Positions 33,136 to 43,140 are shown, counted from the first letter of the stretch. The stretch is DNA of 64,000 bases from an uncultured Clostridia bacterium (GCA_947624445.1 CANQKF010000001.1:89204-153203), one strand, 5' to 3'. Made by a program: numbers and translations. The notes: a model not told the origin generated them from the letters alone.

Positions 33136-34010
33136 CTATAGGCGCCGAGCAGCTTGAACTGCGTGCAATACGCCTCCGCCTCGCGGATCGCGCGGCGCAC
33201 CCACTCGCTCGCAAGGTCGCCCGCGAACTCGATGAAGAAGCGGTAGGTCCCGAAACGGTCCTTGACGGGGCGGGACTCGATGCGGGTGAGGTTGAGCCGC
33301 TGGCGCTGGAAGATCTTCAATAGCCCCAAAAGCGCCCCGGGGCGGTCCTCGCAGACGGCGCAGAAAAAGACCATGGCGCCGTGCTCGTACCCGAGCGGCT
33401 GTTTGCGGCGCTCGAGCAGGAGAAACCGCGTAAAGTTCCCTCGGTTATCCGCAATATTTTCGGGGGAAAGCACAACTCCGTCCCGCGCGACGTGCGCGCC
33501 CACGATGCCCGCGGAATGCGCGTCGAGATGGTCGAGGCTCTCCACCGTCGAGGATGTGTAGACGCACTTTGCGTTGGGAAAGCGGCGGAAGATGTACTCC
33601 GAGCACTGCCGGATCGCCTGCTCGTGCGAATAGATGCATTCGATCTCCGCTTCGCGGACGCCCGCAAGCATCGCGAGCCTGTGATCGACGGTGAGCGGAA
33701 GCTCTTCGATCGCGAACACATCCTCCTCCGCGAGCAGATCGAGGCACTCGTTGACCCCGCCGTTCAGCGAATTCTCCACAGGAAGGACAGCGTAATCGAC
33801 TTCCCCGCCGAGGAGCCGTTGCACCGCCTCCGTGAAGCTGTGGCAGAGCACGATCTCGTAGTCCTCGCACAGCATGTGCGCGGCGAGCTGGGAATAGCTG
33901 CCCGCGGGCCCCAAACAGCTCACGCGCATCTTTGCCGCCGCAGCTTCCTCCTCCGCCCGCTTACGGTCGCGGAGAAGGTCCTCTTCTCTTGCATACAGCC
34001 GATCCATCAT
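33132..34010 (-). CDS. pheA: Prephenate dehydratase
   Basis: Converts prephenate to phenylpyruvate. 292 aa: SCLGPAGSYSQLAA at the start of the dehydratase domain, NRGNFTRFLLL carrying the TRF catalytic motif, and a C-terminal ACT domain with ESRP for phenylalanine feedback. A charged N-terminal helix of ~27 residues is too short to be a chorismate mutase. The ATG at 34010 overlaps the aroF stop (ATGA). Confidence 0.94.
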   Translation of the reverse strand: MMDRLYAREEDLLRDRKRAEEEAAAAKMRVSCLGPAGSYSQLAAHMLCEDYEIVLCHSFTEAVQRLLGGEVDYAVLPVENSLNGGVNECLDLLAEEDVFAIEELPLTVDHRLAMLAGVREAEIECIYSHEQAIRQCSEYIFRRFPNAKCVYTSSTVESLDHLDAHSAGIVGAHVARDGVVLSPENIADNRGNFTRFLLLERRKQPLGYEHGAMVFFCAVCEDRPGALLGLLKIFQRQRLNLTRIESRPVKDRFGTYRFFIEFAGDLASEWVRRAIREAEAYCTQFKLLGAYS

Positions 34011-35032
34011 GCCCTCTCCGCGATATCGAGGATCAGGCGCTCGGTATCTTCCCAACCGAGGCAGGGATCCGTGATGGACTTGCCGAACTCGATATCGTGC
34101 TCCTGGCAGCCCTCCGCGAGAAAGCTCTCGATCATGAATCCCTTGACGATCCTTTTGAAGTCCCCGTCCTGGCGGCGGTTTTGCAGCACTTCCTTCACGA
34201 TGCGGATCTGCTGCTTGAAGTGTTTGCCCGAATTGGAATGGTTGGCGTCGATGACGACGGCGGGGTTTTTGAGCCCGCCCGCCTGCGCATAGCTGTCCAT
34301 GACCTGCATGACCGTTTCGTAGTGGTAGTTGGGGATATCGTTGCCGTAGTTATCCACCCGACCGCGCAGAACGGCATGGGCATAGGGATTGCCCTCCGTT
34401 TTTACCTGCCAATTATGATACTTGAACACCTGCGGGCTCTGCGCCGCATAGATGGAATTGATGAGCACGGGAATGCTGCCGCTCATCGGATTCTTGAAGC
34501 CGACGGGCAGCTCGACGCCGCTCGAGACCAGCCTGTGCATCTGGTTTTCGCTCGACCGCGCGCCGATCGCGACATAGGTGACGAGATCCTCGACATAGGC
34601 GTAGTTCTCGGGATAGAGCATTTCATCGGCGGCCGAGAGCCCCGATTCCTCGATGGCGGAGAGAAGCAGGCTACGGATGGTGCGGATCCCGCGCAGCGTA
34701 TCCTCCTTGTGCTCGGGATCGGGCTGGGAGAACATCCCCTTGTAGCCGATGCCGCGCGTTCTCGGCTTTGCCGTGTAGATGCGCGGAATGAGCACGAGGC
34801 GGTCCTGCACCTTCTCGCTGAGCGTCGCCAAGCGGCGCACGTATTCGAGGACGGGCGCGGGTTCGTGCGCGGAGCAGGGCCCGACGATCACGAGCAGTTT
34901 GTCGCTCTTGCCCGTGATGACGTCGATCGCCAGCCTGTCGCGGGCGCGCTTGATCTCGGCGATCGCCTTGGGGACGGGGCACTCCGCGATGATCTCCTCC
35001 GCAGACGGGATCTCGATTTGCTTCTCAAACAT
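34007..35032 (-). CDS. aroF: 3-Deoxy-7-phosphoheptulonate (DAHP) synthase, class I AroFGH type
   Basis: First step of the shikimate pathway. 341 aa with VIVGPCSAHEP, PRTRGIGYKGMFSQPD, IGARSSENQMHR, GFKNPMSGSI and DANHSNSGKHF, the set typical of the enterobacterial-like alpha subclass. Regulated isoform cannot be told from sequence. TAATG overlap with coaD; followed by pheA, so this pair feeds phenylalanine synthesis. Confidence 0.95.
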   Translation of the reverse strand: MFEKQIEIPSAEEIIAECPVPKAIAEIKRARDRLAIDVITGKSDKLLVIVGPCSAHEPAPVLEYVRRLATLSEKVQDRLVLIPRIYTAKPRTRGIGYKGMFSQPDPEHKEDTLRGIRTIRSLLLSAIEESGLSAADEMLYPENYAYVEDLVTYVAIGARSSENQMHRLVSSGVELPVGFKNPMSGSIPVLINSIYAAQSPQVFKYHNWQVKTEGNPYAHAVLRGRVDNYGNDIPNYHYETVMQVMDSYAQAGGLKNPAVVIDANHSNSGKHFKQQIRIVKEVLQNRRQDGDFKRIVKGFMIESFLAEGCQEHDIEFGKSITDPCLGWEDTERLILDIAERA

Positions 35033-35508
35033 TATTTTCCTCTCTTGCCGATGTATTCGTAGACCGCTTTGGGAACGTATTCTTCATAGGGTTTGCCGAA
35101 ACGGATGCAGTTCCGCACGATCGTGGAACTCACGTGCAGCAGCTCCTGCCCCGTGGGGAGATAGATCGGGATCATGCCCGGATCGAGCTTGCGGCTCGCG
35201 TAGTAATCCGCCGTCTCGTATTCGAAATCCACGGTGTTGCGCACGCCGCGCACATAGAAGGGCGTCTGTTCGGCGATCAGAAGATCCGCGACGACACCGT
35301 CCCAGCAGACGACCCGCACCCGCGGCTCCCCTTCGTAGACGGCGCGGATCATCTCCGCCCGCTCCTCCGCCGTGAACAGATAGCGCTTTTCGGGATTTTG
35401 GGCGACGGCGACGACCACTTCGTCGAAGAGCGCGAGGGACCGCGCGACGGTCTCGGCGTGCCCGACGGTGAACGGATCGAAACTGCCCGCAAAAACGCAT
35501 TTTTTCAT
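35032..35508 (-). CDS. coaD: Phosphopantetheine adenylyltransferase
   Basis: Penultimate step of CoA synthesis. 158 aa with FAGSFDPFTVGHAETV (nucleotidyltransferase HxGH variant), RGVRNTVDFEYE and HVSSTIVR. The start at 35508 overlaps the rsmD stop (ATGA), the classical rsmD-coaD pairing. Confidence 0.96.
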   Translation of the reverse strand: MKKCVFAGSFDPFTVGHAETVARSLALFDEVVVAVAQNPEKRYLFTAEERAEMIRAVYEGEPRVRVVCWDGVVADLLIAEQTPFYVRGVRNTVDFEYETADYYASRKLDPGMIPIYLPTGQELLHVSSTIVRNCIRFGKPYEEYVPKAVYEYIGKRGK

Positions 35509-36038
35509 GGGTCGCTCCTTTCGAAGATCGCGATCTTCGTCCTTCCGTAGCTGCGGAGGTCGGCGCGCACCCAACCCTCGGGCGCAACCTCCTCCCGCTC
35601 GCTCTCGGCGACGACGCAGCCGCCTTCCTCGAGCAGGTCCCGCTCCCGCACAAGGCGCAGGATCTCCTCGGTGTAGCGCTCCCGGTAGGGCGGATCCGAG
35701 AAGATGATCCCGAACTTTCCCGCCGCCCCGAGAAGGCAGGCGCGGTAATCGCGCACCGAAATTTCCGCCGCGATCCCGATCGCATTGAGATTCTTTTTGC
35801 ACAGCGCGACGCTCTCGCGCGCGATGTCGTTGAACACAGCTTCCCGTGCGCCGCGGGAGAGCGCCTCGATGCCGAGGGCGCCGCTTCCGCAGAAGAGATC
35901 GAGCACGCGCGCCCCCGCAAGCCGCGGCGTGAGGACCGCAAAGAGCGATTCCTTGACGCGGTCGGAGGTCGGGCGGATGGCGTCGCCGCGGAACCCCGCG
36001 AGCACCCGCCCGCGGTACTTTCCCGCGATCACCCTCAT
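35505..36038 (-). CDS. rsmD: 16S rRNA (guanine966-N2)-methyltransferase RsmD
   Basis: 177 aa Rossmann-fold methyltransferase: VIAGKYRGRVL and IRPTSDRVKESLF at the N-terminus, LDLFCGSGALGIEALSRG for SAM binding, and catalytic FSDPPY. The ATG at 36038 overlaps the end of the upstream membrane-protein gene. The long track ORF is a frame fusion. Confidence 0.95.
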   Translation of the reverse strand: MRVIAGKYRGRVLAGFRGDAIRPTSDRVKESLFAVLTPRLAGARVLDLFCGSGALGIEALSRGAREAVFNDIARESVALCKKNLNAIGIAAEISVRDYRACLLGAAGKFGIIFSDPPYRERYTEEILRLVRERDLLEEGGCVVAESEREEVAPEGWVRADLRSYGRTKIAIFERSDP

Positions 36039-36757
36039 TTCTTCGCCTTCTTTTTCTTCCCGCCCCGCTCGATTTCGGTCTTTTCCGCGTTTTTGAGGCG
36101 GTCGTCGCGCTCCCGCGCGGCGCCGACGAGGTAGGCGATCCCGCTCACGAGGATGGGAAGAATGCACATGAGAATGGAAAAATACGGGCTCACGCGCAGC
36201 CCGAGCGGGGCGCCGTCCGCCCCCTTTTTCGTGCCGAACCACGAAATGGGGATGATCGCCCAGCCCGCGAACATCACGAGCGCGTAGTAGGCGACGCCGC
36301 CGCCCGTCATGACGTACTTCTCGGGGATGGCGCCCGCGACGATCCCGAGCAAAATGGCGGGAAGCGCGACGTAGAGTCCGATCAGAAAGCCCTTCCAGGG
36401 ACGGTATTCGCGCTCGGGGCGGTGGTCGCCGCCCGAGGCGATCCCCTCGGCGACGCTCTTTCTGTGCAGCTCGCCCGCGACGTATGCGCCGTAGTGCATC
36501 TTCCCGTAGTTGTAGCACAGGTTTGCGTTGTAGAACGCGCCGCCCGCGATGCAGAGAATGCCGAGCGCCACCCTTGCCGCAAGACTTCCGATGAGCTGGC
36601 AGACGAGGCAGAGCAGGCTCATGAACAAATACATGAGATAGGGCGTCACGGCGCGGCGGAAACACTCCCACTGCGTGCGGCGGAAGAGCCGCAAAGCCGA
36701 GGGATCGGAATCGTCCGCCTCCCGTTTTTTCCTCTTTTTCGGTGCTTCGTTTAACAT
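36035..36757 (-). CDS. Hypothetical polytopic membrane protein (240 aa)
   Basis: Not recognised. The ATG at 36757 (MLNEAPKKRK) follows GGAGGAA. A very basic N-terminus is followed by about five hydrophobic segments (near 40-60, 62-82, 125-145, 158-178, 190-212) and an extremely Lys-rich tail. The order head-gene, rsmD, coaD, aroF, pheA with 1-4 bp overlaps forms one operon. Confidence 0.75.
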   Translation of the reverse strand: MLNEAPKKRKKREADDSDPSALRLFRRTQWECFRRAVTPYLMYLFMSLLCLVCQLIGSLAARVALGILCIAGGAFYNANLCYNYGKMHYGAYVAGELHRKSVAEGIASGGDHRPEREYRPWKGFLIGLYVALPAILLGIVAGAIPEKYVMTGGGVAYYALVMFAGWAIIPISWFGTKKGADGAPLGLRVSPYFSILMCILPILVSGIAYLVGAARERDDRLKNAEKTEIERGGKKKKAKK

Positions 36758-36886
36758 ACTTCCTCCGAAGTTGCTTCTCAAGCCATTATACCACGGCGGC
36801 GGGGCGGATGTCAACCCGAATTCCCCCGCCGCGCGAAGAAAGGGCGCAATTTTCGCAAGATCGGCGCCGCCGCCCTTCCGTACATG

Positions 36887-36910
36887 AAAAAACGGAGCCC
36901 TTCCGCTCCG
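36887..36910 (-). terminator. Intrinsic terminator after alr
   Basis: On the minus strand CGGAGC, 6-nt loop, GCTCCG, then six T, 16 nt after the alr stop. It closes the dnaG-to-alr run. Confidence 0.88.
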
Positions 36911-36925
36911 CCGCGTGCGCTTGTT

Positions 36926-37915
36926 TCAAGCGCCGATATACGTTTTCTCCGCACACTTTCCGAGGCGCACGAGCACCTCGTAGGGCGTCGTCCCGTGGGC
37001 AAGCGCATAGGAAGCGACGTCGCCGAGGACGGGCACTTCCCGCCCGACGGGGACGGGGGCGGCGCCCGCACAGATGCAGGCGTCCATGCAGAGTTTCCCC
37101 TCCGCGAAGGGCGCTCCGCTGCGGAAAAACCCGTCGCCGTAGCCCAGCCGCAGGGTGTGCATTTCGGTCAGCGACTGCTTTGCCCTGCCGTAGCCCGCGC
37201 CGCTGCCCAGCCGTGTCCTGCGGTCGGCGACGACGGCATAGAACTTCATCGCGGGCGAGACGGCATAGTCCGCCCCCGCGGGAAGATAGCCGTAGAGCGC
37301 AAGCCCCGCGCGGACGAGCTCGCCTTCGGGGACGAAGAGCCCGCCCGAAGCCGAAAGATGCGAACGGATCTCCCCGACCTCCGCACGGGCGAGCACCACG
37401 GCGCGGCGGAAACGGGCGGTCTGTTCGGCGACTGCCGCATGGTCTGCGGGGTCGTAGAGATGCGAATATATGCCCGTGACCCCGACGCCCGCCGCCCGCA
37501 AAAGCCTGCAGAGCCGCGGCACGCGTTCGGGACGCACGCCGTAGCGGTTCATGCCCGTGTTGACGGCGATCTGCGCGGCCGTTCCGCGGCGCAGGAGCGC
37601 AGCCGTGCGCGCCGACCCGACCGAGGCCGTGAGGCGGTAGGCGCGGATCCCCTCGGCGTCATCCGCGCCGAGCGGAGGCGTGAGCACGAGGATCTCGCCG
37701 CCAATGCCCGCGATCCTGAGCGCCGCACCCTCGCGGACGGTGGCAACGGCAAATCCCGCGACCGACTTGGCGAGCGCATGGGCGACCTGCTCCGCCCCGT
37801 GCCCGTAGGCGTCGTCCTTGACGACGGCGATGAGCGGACGGCCCGCGGCGCGGGCGATGTGCGCGGCGTTTTCGACGATCGTTCCGAGATCGACAACGGC
37901 ATGAACGGCTTGCAT
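36926..37915 (-). CDS. alr: Alanine racemase
   Basis: PLP enzyme making D-alanine for the cell wall or, in spore formers, controlling germination. AVVKDDAYGHG holds the PLP lysine, GMNRYG, and LRLGYGDGFF with the catalytic Tyr region near 270 are present. At 329 aa it is about 40-60 residues shorter than typical Alr, and the usual A in KADAYGHG is D. Last gene before a terminator. Confidence 0.88.
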   Translation of the reverse strand: MQAVHAVVDLGTIVENAAHIARAAGRPLIAVVKDDAYGHGAEQVAHALAKSVAGFAVATVREGAALRIAGIGGEILVLTPPLGADDAEGIRAYRLTASVGSARTAALLRRGTAAQIAVNTGMNRYGVRPERVPRLCRLLRAAGVGVTGIYSHLYDPADHAAVAEQTARFRRAVVLARAEVGEIRSHLSASGGLFVPEGELVRAGLALYGYLPAGADYAVSPAMKFYAVVADRRTRLGSGAGYGRAKQSLTEMHTLRLGYGDGFFRSGAPFAEGKLCMDACICAGAAPVPVGREVPVLGDVASYALAHGTTPYEVLVRLGKCAEKTYIGA

Positions 37916-37949
37916 ACTCCCATCGTATGCAGAACCTCCCCGCGCGCGG

Positions 37950-38651
37950 TTACGGTTTATAGACGAAGCGGCGGCAATTTTCGCATTCGACGACCCCGCC
38001 GCCCGCGAGCGAACCCTGCTGGGCGAGCGGGAAATCCCGTCCGCAAATGCAGAAATCGCCGTTCAGCGGCACGATGATCGGGAAGATCCGCTCTTTGCGC
38101 TTCTGCATGTAGCGCTCCATGATGCGCGGATCGATCTTCTTGCCGATCTCCGCGAGGCGGGCGTTGATGGCCTTCACCTCCTCGCCGTGCGCATCGCGGA
38201 TGTTCTCGAACTTCTCCTTGTATTCGCGGTACTGTTTCTGCATCGCGATGGTCTGCTTCTTGAATTTCTGGTATTCCTCCGTCGCGGCGCCGACCTCAGA
38301 GATGAGCCGCGAAAGTTCGCTCTTGACGGCGCGGAGCTTTTCGAGGAGCGCCTGCGCGTTCTTTTTGTAGAAGGCGATGTCGCCGCCCCCCTCCTCGAGC
38401 ATCTCGTCGAGATCGGCGTATTCCTCGATCGCCTTGGTCGTCTCGTCGACGCGGCGGACGAGGTCGTCGCGCAGCGCGCGGAGCTCGGCCGCATGTTTTT
38501 CCTGCGTCTCGAGCTTCTCGCGGGCCGCCTCGATGAACTTACGCGCCTGCATGTATTTTTTGCGCTCTTCGCTCGCGGCGATCTCCTGCTCGATCTTGCG
38601 CAGTTCGCCGTCTACCTTCTGATACTCCAACAATTCGTTTGAAACAGGCAT
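37950..38651 (-). CDS. Coiled-coil protein with C4-type zinc ribbon (zf-RING_7 family)
   Basis: 233 aa. Residues ~5-175 form a long coiled coil (QKVDGELRKIEQEI, KQTIAMQKQYREYKEKFE); the C-terminus has a four-Cys ribbon, CICG and CENC, between 195 and 227. The family is conserved beside yqfO/trmK in many bacteria and its function is unsettled, with DNA- or RNA-related roles suggested. The ATG at 38651 follows TAGGAGA. Confidence 0.85.
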   Translation of the reverse strand: MPVSNELLEYQKVDGELRKIEQEIAASEERKKYMQARKFIEAAREKLETQEKHAAELRALRDDLVRRVDETTKAIEEYADLDEMLEEGGGDIAFYKKNAQALLEKLRAVKSELSRLISEVGAATEEYQKFKKQTIAMQKQYREYKEKFENIRDAHGEEVKAINARLAEIGKKIDPRIMERYMQKRKERIFPIIVPLNGDFCICGRDFPLAQQGSLAGGGVVECENCRRFVYKP

Positions 38652-38674
38652 ATGTATTCTCCTAATATGTTTTT

Positions 38675-39448
38675 TTACATGAGCCGCGGATCCGTGAAAA
38701 CGGTTGCGGGAACGCGGAGCCCCGCCGCGGCGCGCGCCGCAAAGCGGAGGAATCCGTAGTTCTCGGCGGCATAGTGCGTGAGCAGGAGGACGTTCAGCCC
38801 CCGCTCCACCGCCTCCGCGACAAGGTGATGCTTCTGGTCGGAGGAGACGAGCGTATCCGCGCCTTGGCGCAGGGCGAAGAGGATCGCGTCCGTTCCGAAG
38901 CCCGCGCCGCAAAAACTTGCGACCCTGCGCACGGGACGGTCGCCGTAGACCACCGTCCGCGCGGTGCCGAAGGTCTCCCTTGCGCGCGCCGCGAACTCCC
39001 CGAGGGACGCGGGCGGGACGTCGTATACCCTCCCGTAGGCGCCGCCCTGAAGCTGCTCCATACAGGCGAGCGGCGTCTTTCCGCCGAGCCCGCGCATCAT
39101 CCATTCGTCGATGCCGCCCTCCGCGGCGTCGAGATTGAGATGCGCCGAGATGACCGAGATCCCCTCCCGCAAGCAGCGTTGCAGGGCGGGCGTATCCTCG
39201 GGCGTGATCCGCCGCGGGGCGTCCCAGATGGCGGGATGGTGGGTGACGATACAGTTCGCCCCTGCCCGCTTCGCCTCCGCGACCGCGGCAAGCGAGAGAT
39301 CGAGCGAAAAGAGCACGCCCGCGATCTCTTCCCCGAGATCGACGATGATCCCGCTGTTGTCGCGTGCGCCGAACCGCGCCACGTATTCTGCGGACAGGGC
39401 AAAGGGCGCGAGCCCGTCGATCAGTTCATAGAGTTCTTTGGATCTCAT
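38675..39448 (-). CDS. Nif3-like dinuclear metal centre protein (YqfO family)
   Basis: 257 aa. VTHHPAIWD supplies metal-binding His residues, SAHLNLDAAEGG and SSDQKHHLVAEA the rest; DNSG and GAGFGTDAI are family motifs. The family has been annotated as GTP cyclohydrolase 1 type 2 and as NIF3, with the physiological role debated. The longer CutA1/PII-like insertion of Bacillus YqfO is missing. Its start overlaps trmK by 23 bp. Confidence 0.9.
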   Translation of the reverse strand: MRSKELYELIDGLAPFALSAEYVARFGARDNSGIIVDLGEEIAGVLFSLDLSLAAVAEAKRAGANCIVTHHPAIWDAPRRITPEDTPALQRCLREGISVISAHLNLDAAEGGIDEWMMRGLGGKTPLACMEQLQGGAYGRVYDVPPASLGEFAARARETFGTARTVVYGDRPVRRVASFCGAGFGTDAILFALRQGADTLVSSDQKHHLVAEAVERGLNVLLLTHYAAENYGFLRFAARAAAGLRVPATVFTDPRLM

Positions 39449-40103
39449 CGATGATCTCCTCTCTTTCGCGAAATTGTTCGGTGAGTGCGGCGCGGCTCTT
39501 CGCATTCATGCCGTCCGCCGCGAGACGGTTCCGAAGTTTATCCCGCTCCTCTTGCATCTTGTTCAGAAACGGGAGCGGCGAATTGCCGTTGAGGTTGTCC
39601 CGCCCATAGCGGAACTCCCGCTCGGTATAGGCGTCTCCCCCCGCCGCGCTGCCCAATATGAGATCGTAATATCTCCGCTGTCTGCGCTCCTCTGAAAAGG
39701 TCACGTCGCACTCTAAACGCGCGCCGCGGGCGACGAGGAACCTTCGGACTTTCTCGCTGTTCTTCATCGGCTGCAAGACAAACCGCTGCGGAAGCGGAAA
39801 TTTTTCGAGAATGGAGACGATCTCCTCCCCGCCCATGCCCGCGATCAGCACGAGATCGAAGGGCTCGGGAAGGCCTTCGAGCCCGTCGCCGACGACGGGG
39901 AAACACCTGCCCGCCGCGATCTCGTTCGCGAGAAGCCGCTCGGCCTTTCGCAGGCTCGCCGCGCTGATATCCGATATGTATGCGCGTTCGCACAGTTGAT
40001 TTTCCAACATATATTTCGTCATATAGCCGTGGTCGCAGCCGATGTCCGCAAAGACACGGCAGCGCGGCAAAAACGAACAAATATACGCAACCCGCTCCTT
40101 CAT
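39426..40103 (-). CDS. trmK: tRNA (adenine22-N1)-methyltransferase TrmK
   Basis: 225 aa. SAM-binding ADIGCDHGYMTKYML and catalytic region LIAGMGGEEIVSIL match TrmK; a C-terminal coiled coil follows (FLNKMQEERDKLRNRL). Modifies A22 in the D-loop of some tRNAs. The ATG overlaps the rpoD stop (TGATG). Order rpoD-trmK-yqfO is the conserved Firmicute arrangement. Confidence 0.94.
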   Translation of the reverse strand: MKERVAYICSFLPRCRVFADIGCDHGYMTKYMLENQLCERAYISDISAASLRKAERLLANEIAAGRCFPVVGDGLEGLPEPFDLVLIAGMGGEEIVSILEKFPLPQRFVLQPMKNSEKVRRFLVARGARLECDVTFSEERRQRRYYDLILGSAAGGDAYTEREFRYGRDNLNGNSPLPFLNKMQEERDKLRNRLAADGMNAKSRAALTEQFREREEIIDEIQRTL

Positions 40104-41158
40104 CAGTTGAGGAAGTCGCGCAGTTTCTTGCTCCGCGAGGGATGGCGGAGCTTGCGGAGCGCCTTCGCCTCGATCTGGCGGATGCGCTCGCGGGTGACGT
40201 TGAACTCCTTGCCGACCTCCTCGAGCGTGCGGGGCTTGCCGTCGTCGATGCCGTAGCGGAGGCGGAGCACTTTCTCTTCGCGGGGAGTCAGGGTGTCGAG
40301 CACGCTCAAAAGCTGCTCTTTCAGCATGATGAAAGTGACCGAATCCCCGGGGGTCTGCGTCTTGTCGTCCTCGATGAAGTCGCCGAGATGGGAATCTTCC
40401 TCTTCGCCGATGGGCGTTTCGAGCGAGACGGGATCCTGCGCGATCTTCTGGATCTCGATGACCTTCTGCACCTCGATGCCCATCGCCTCGGCGATCTCCT
40501 CGGGCGTGGGATCCCTGCCGTTCTCCTGCAAAAGCATGCGCGAGACGCGCGTGAGCTTGTTGATCGTCTCCACCATGTGGACGGGGATGCGGATGGTGCG
40601 CGCCTGGTCGGCGATTGCGCGGGTGATGGATTGGCGGATCCACCACGTCGCATACGTCGAGAACTTGAACCCCTTCTGGTAATCGAACTTCTCCACCGCC
40701 TTCATGAGCCCGAGGTTGCCCTCCTGGATGAGGTCCAGAAAGAGCATCCCTCTGCCGACGTACCGCTTCGCGATGGAGACGACGAGGCGGAGATTGGCCT
40801 CGGAGAGGCGGCGCTTGGCCGCTTCGTCCCCCTCCTGCATCCTGCGGGCGAGCTCGATCTCCTCGTCGCCCGAAAGCAGCGGGACTCTGCCGATATCCTT
40901 GAGATACATCTTGACGGGATCGTCGAGCCCGATATCCGAGAGCGCCTGTTCGAAGAGCTCGCGGTCGCGCTCGTCCTCGTCGAAGATGACGATCCCCATC
41001 TCGGGCAGGACCTTATAGATCTGCTCGATCTGCTGGGGGGTGAGTTCGTATTTTTCGAGCAGGTCGCAGAGCGCGTTGGTCGAAATACTCCCCTTCATCT
41101 TATAGGTCGCGGCGATGTTTTCGATGAGCTCGTTGAGTTTCTGGTCGTTGACGTTCAT
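40103..41158 (-). CDS. rpoD: Primary sigma factor RpoD/SigA
   Basis: 351 aa. Region 1.2 ([21 protein letters not shown]), region 2 ([42 protein letters not shown]), region 3 and region 4.2 ([24 protein letters not shown]) are all intact, with a short non-conserved region as in Gram-positive SigA. It recognises the TTGACA/TATAAT promoters noted here. The ATG at 41158 follows GGAGGAA, 11 nt after dnaG. Confidence 0.98.
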   Translation of the reverse strand: MNVNDQKLNELIENIAATYKMKGSISTNALCDLLEKYELTPQQIEQIYKVLPEMGIVIFDEDERDRELFEQALSDIGLDDPVKMYLKDIGRVPLLSGDEEIELARRMQEGDEAAKRRLSEANLRLVVSIAKRYVGRGMLFLDLIQEGNLGLMKAVEKFDYQKGFKFSTYATWWIRQSITRAIADQARTIRIPVHMVETINKLTRVSRMLLQENGRDPTPEEIAEAMGIEVQKVIEIQKIAQDPVSLETPIGEEEDSHLGDFIEDDKTQTPGDSVTFIMLKEQLLSVLDTLTPREEKVLRLRYGIDDGKPRTLEEVGKEFNVTRERIRQIEAKALRKLRHPSRSKKLRDFLN

Positions 41159-41169
41159 ATTTCCTCCGG

Positions 41170-42945
41170 TTACTTCTTCAACTTGTTTTTCAGTTCCGTA
41201 AGTTCGCGGATCCGCTGCAAGATGCTCTGCCGCTCCTCCGCCGTCTCCGCTTTCTCGTAGCGGGCGCGCTCGGCGGCGATGCCGCGGGAATAGGCACGGC
41301 GGTCGAGCAGGGCGAGACAATCCCTGAAATACTGCGCCGCACGTTCGCCGTCGAGGTTGTCCCCGTAGTCGAGATTGAGCACTTCGGAGAGCTCGCCGTC
41401 GGGATCGAGCAGGTCGAAAAGCCCGCTCGGGCGTACGCTCCCCGCCGCGCGCCCCTCGGCGATGTAGGCGGCGATCGCTCTGTGGTCCTTGTCCTCGAAG
41501 ATGCGGTTTTTGAGGTCGCAATCCAGGCTGTACGGCTTGGAAAAGAGGCAGGCGGCGAGCACGAACCGCGCCGCTTTCTTCTCGCCGTCCGCGCTGTCCT
41601 CGCGGACGACCTGCTGTGCGGGCGGGGGCGGCGCCGCGGCGCCCCGTTCGAGGTCGCGCTGCAACGCCGAACGGCTGATCCCCGAGAGCCCGGAGATCTT
41701 GCCGAGCAGCTCTTCCCGCTCTGCGGCGCTCTCGGCTTCCCGCGCGATCGCGACCGCTTCGGCGACGAATTCCCGCCGCTCGTAGGGGTCGCCCGTGTCG
41801 TGCTTGCGCAGTGCCGCGAGGATGCGGAAATCAATGAGCGGCATCGCGGCGTCGATACACTTCCTGTACCCCTCTGCGCCCTGCCCGCGCACAACGTCGT
41901 CGGGATCCATGCCCTCGGGCATCGGAATGACGCGCACCTTGAGCCCCTCGTTTTTGAGGATCTCGAGCCCGCGCAGGTTGGCCTTCTGCCCCGCGAAGTC
42001 GCCGTCGTAACCGATGAGCACCTGATCGCAGTACCGCTTGGCGAGCCGCGCCTGCTCCTTGGTGAGCGAGGTCCCCATGCTCGCGACGACGTTCCTGAAC
42101 CCCGCCTGATAGACGGAGATGACGTCCATATAGCCCTCGAGGATGATGAGCTCGGGCATCGGGCCCGCCCGCTTCTCCTTCTTGACGAGGTTGATGTTGT
42201 AGAGCGCCTTGCTCTTGTTGAAGAGCGGCGTCTCGCGGGTGTTCTTGTATTTGGCGTGGTCGGTGGGGCGCATGAGCCGCCCGCCGAAGGCGATCACTTC
42301 GTCGAGCTGGTCGATGATCGGGATGATGAAGCGCCCGCCGAGCGAATCGATGAGCTTGCCCTCCTCCGTCCGCGCGCAGGCGCCGCTCTCGACGCACTCC
42401 TCGGGCGTATAGCCGTTGGCGAGCAAAAAGGACGGCAGCCCGTTGTAGTCGAGCGAGGCGCCCAGCCCGAATTTCTTCATGACCGAGGGCGTGAGCCCGC
42501 GCGAGGCCGCGTAATCGAGGTGTTCCTGCGCCTTGCCCGAATAGAGATTCCCGAGATAGAAGCGCGCCGAAGCCCGCATGAGCGCCGAGAGCCTGTCCCG
42601 CTTTTTCTTCTTGAGCGCGGCTTCCTCGGCGGCCCTGTCGTCGTAGGCGGGCACCTCGAGCCCCGCGCGCGCGGCGAGCAACTGCACCGCCTGCATGAAA
42701 TCGACGTTCTCGTATTCCTTGACAAACGTGATGACGTCCCCCGATTTCCCGCAGCCGAAACAGTGGTAGTACTTGTCCGCGGCGTTGACGGCAAAGGAGG
42801 GCGTCTTTTCGTGATGGAAGGGGCAGCATGCCCAATATTGATAGCCGCGGCGCTCGAGGGGAACGTAGGAGCCGATGAGCTCGACGATCTCGACGCGCTC
42901 TTTGAGTTCGCGGATAAATTCGCCGAATTCGCCGCCCAAGCTCAT
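41170..42945 (-). CDS. dnaG: DNA primase DnaG
   Basis: 591 aa. CHC2 zinc-binding domain at 38-70 ([26 protein letters not shown]), then the RNA polymerase domain with FGGRLM and the Toprim acidic residues ([24 protein letters not shown]). The C-terminal helicase-binding domain is degenerate but present. Strong AAAGGAGGGAG precedes the ATG. Heads the dnaG-rpoD macromolecular-synthesis operon. Confidence 0.97.
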   Translation of the reverse strand: MSLGGEFGEFIRELKERVEIVELIGSYVPLERRGYQYWACCPFHHEKTPSFAVNAADKYYHCFGCGKSGDVITFVKEYENVDFMQAVQLLAARAGLEVPAYDDRAAEEAALKKKKRDRLSALMRASARFYLGNLYSGKAQEHLDYAASRGLTPSVMKKFGLGASLDYNGLPSFLLANGYTPEECVESGACARTEEGKLIDSLGGRFIIPIIDQLDEVIAFGGRLMRPTDHAKYKNTRETPLFNKSKALYNINLVKKEKRAGPMPELIILEGYMDVISVYQAGFRNVVASMGTSLTKEQARLAKRYCDQVLIGYDGDFAGQKANLRGLEILKNEGLKVRVIPMPEGMDPDDVVRGQGAEGYRKCIDAAMPLIDFRILAALRKHDTGDPYERREFVAEAVAIAREAESAAEREELLGKISGLSGISRSALQRDLERGAAAPPPPAQQVVREDSADGEKKAARFVLAACLFSKPYSLDCDLKNRIFEDKDHRAIAAYIAEGRAAGSVRPSGLFDLLDPDGELSEVLNLDYGDNLDGERAAQYFRDCLALLDRRAYSRGIAAERARYEKAETAEERQSILQRIRELTELKNKLKK

Positions 42946-43080
42946 GATTCTCCCTCCTTTTTCCTTTGTTTTTTGCTATTCACCCGTTATATTCGCCGTG
43001 AAACACAAAAAATCCTCTTTTTTTAGAGAAAATTTTTCCCATTTTTTACAATTATGCGTGACATAGTACTTCGCAAAATG

Positions 43081-43108
43081 AAAAAATCGCCCGTTTCCAG
43101 GCGAAACG
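43081..43108 (-). terminator. Probable terminator of the aro-SDR chain
   Basis: On the minus strand stem CGTTTC/GAAACG with a 5-nt loop, then six T after a 5-nt gap. The gap weakens the call. Confidence 0.5.
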
Positions 43109-43116
43109 ATCGCAGC

Positions 43117-43137
43117 GCGCGCCCCTCACGGGCGCGC
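43117..43137. repeat. GC-rich hairpin directly after the SDR stop, no U-tract
   Basis: 8-bp stem GCGCGCCC/GGGCGCGC with loop CTCAC, 3 nt after the stop codon at 43141. Fits the pattern of the hairpins at 4249, 26364 and 49771. Confidence 0.5.
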
Positions 43138-43140
43138 GGT

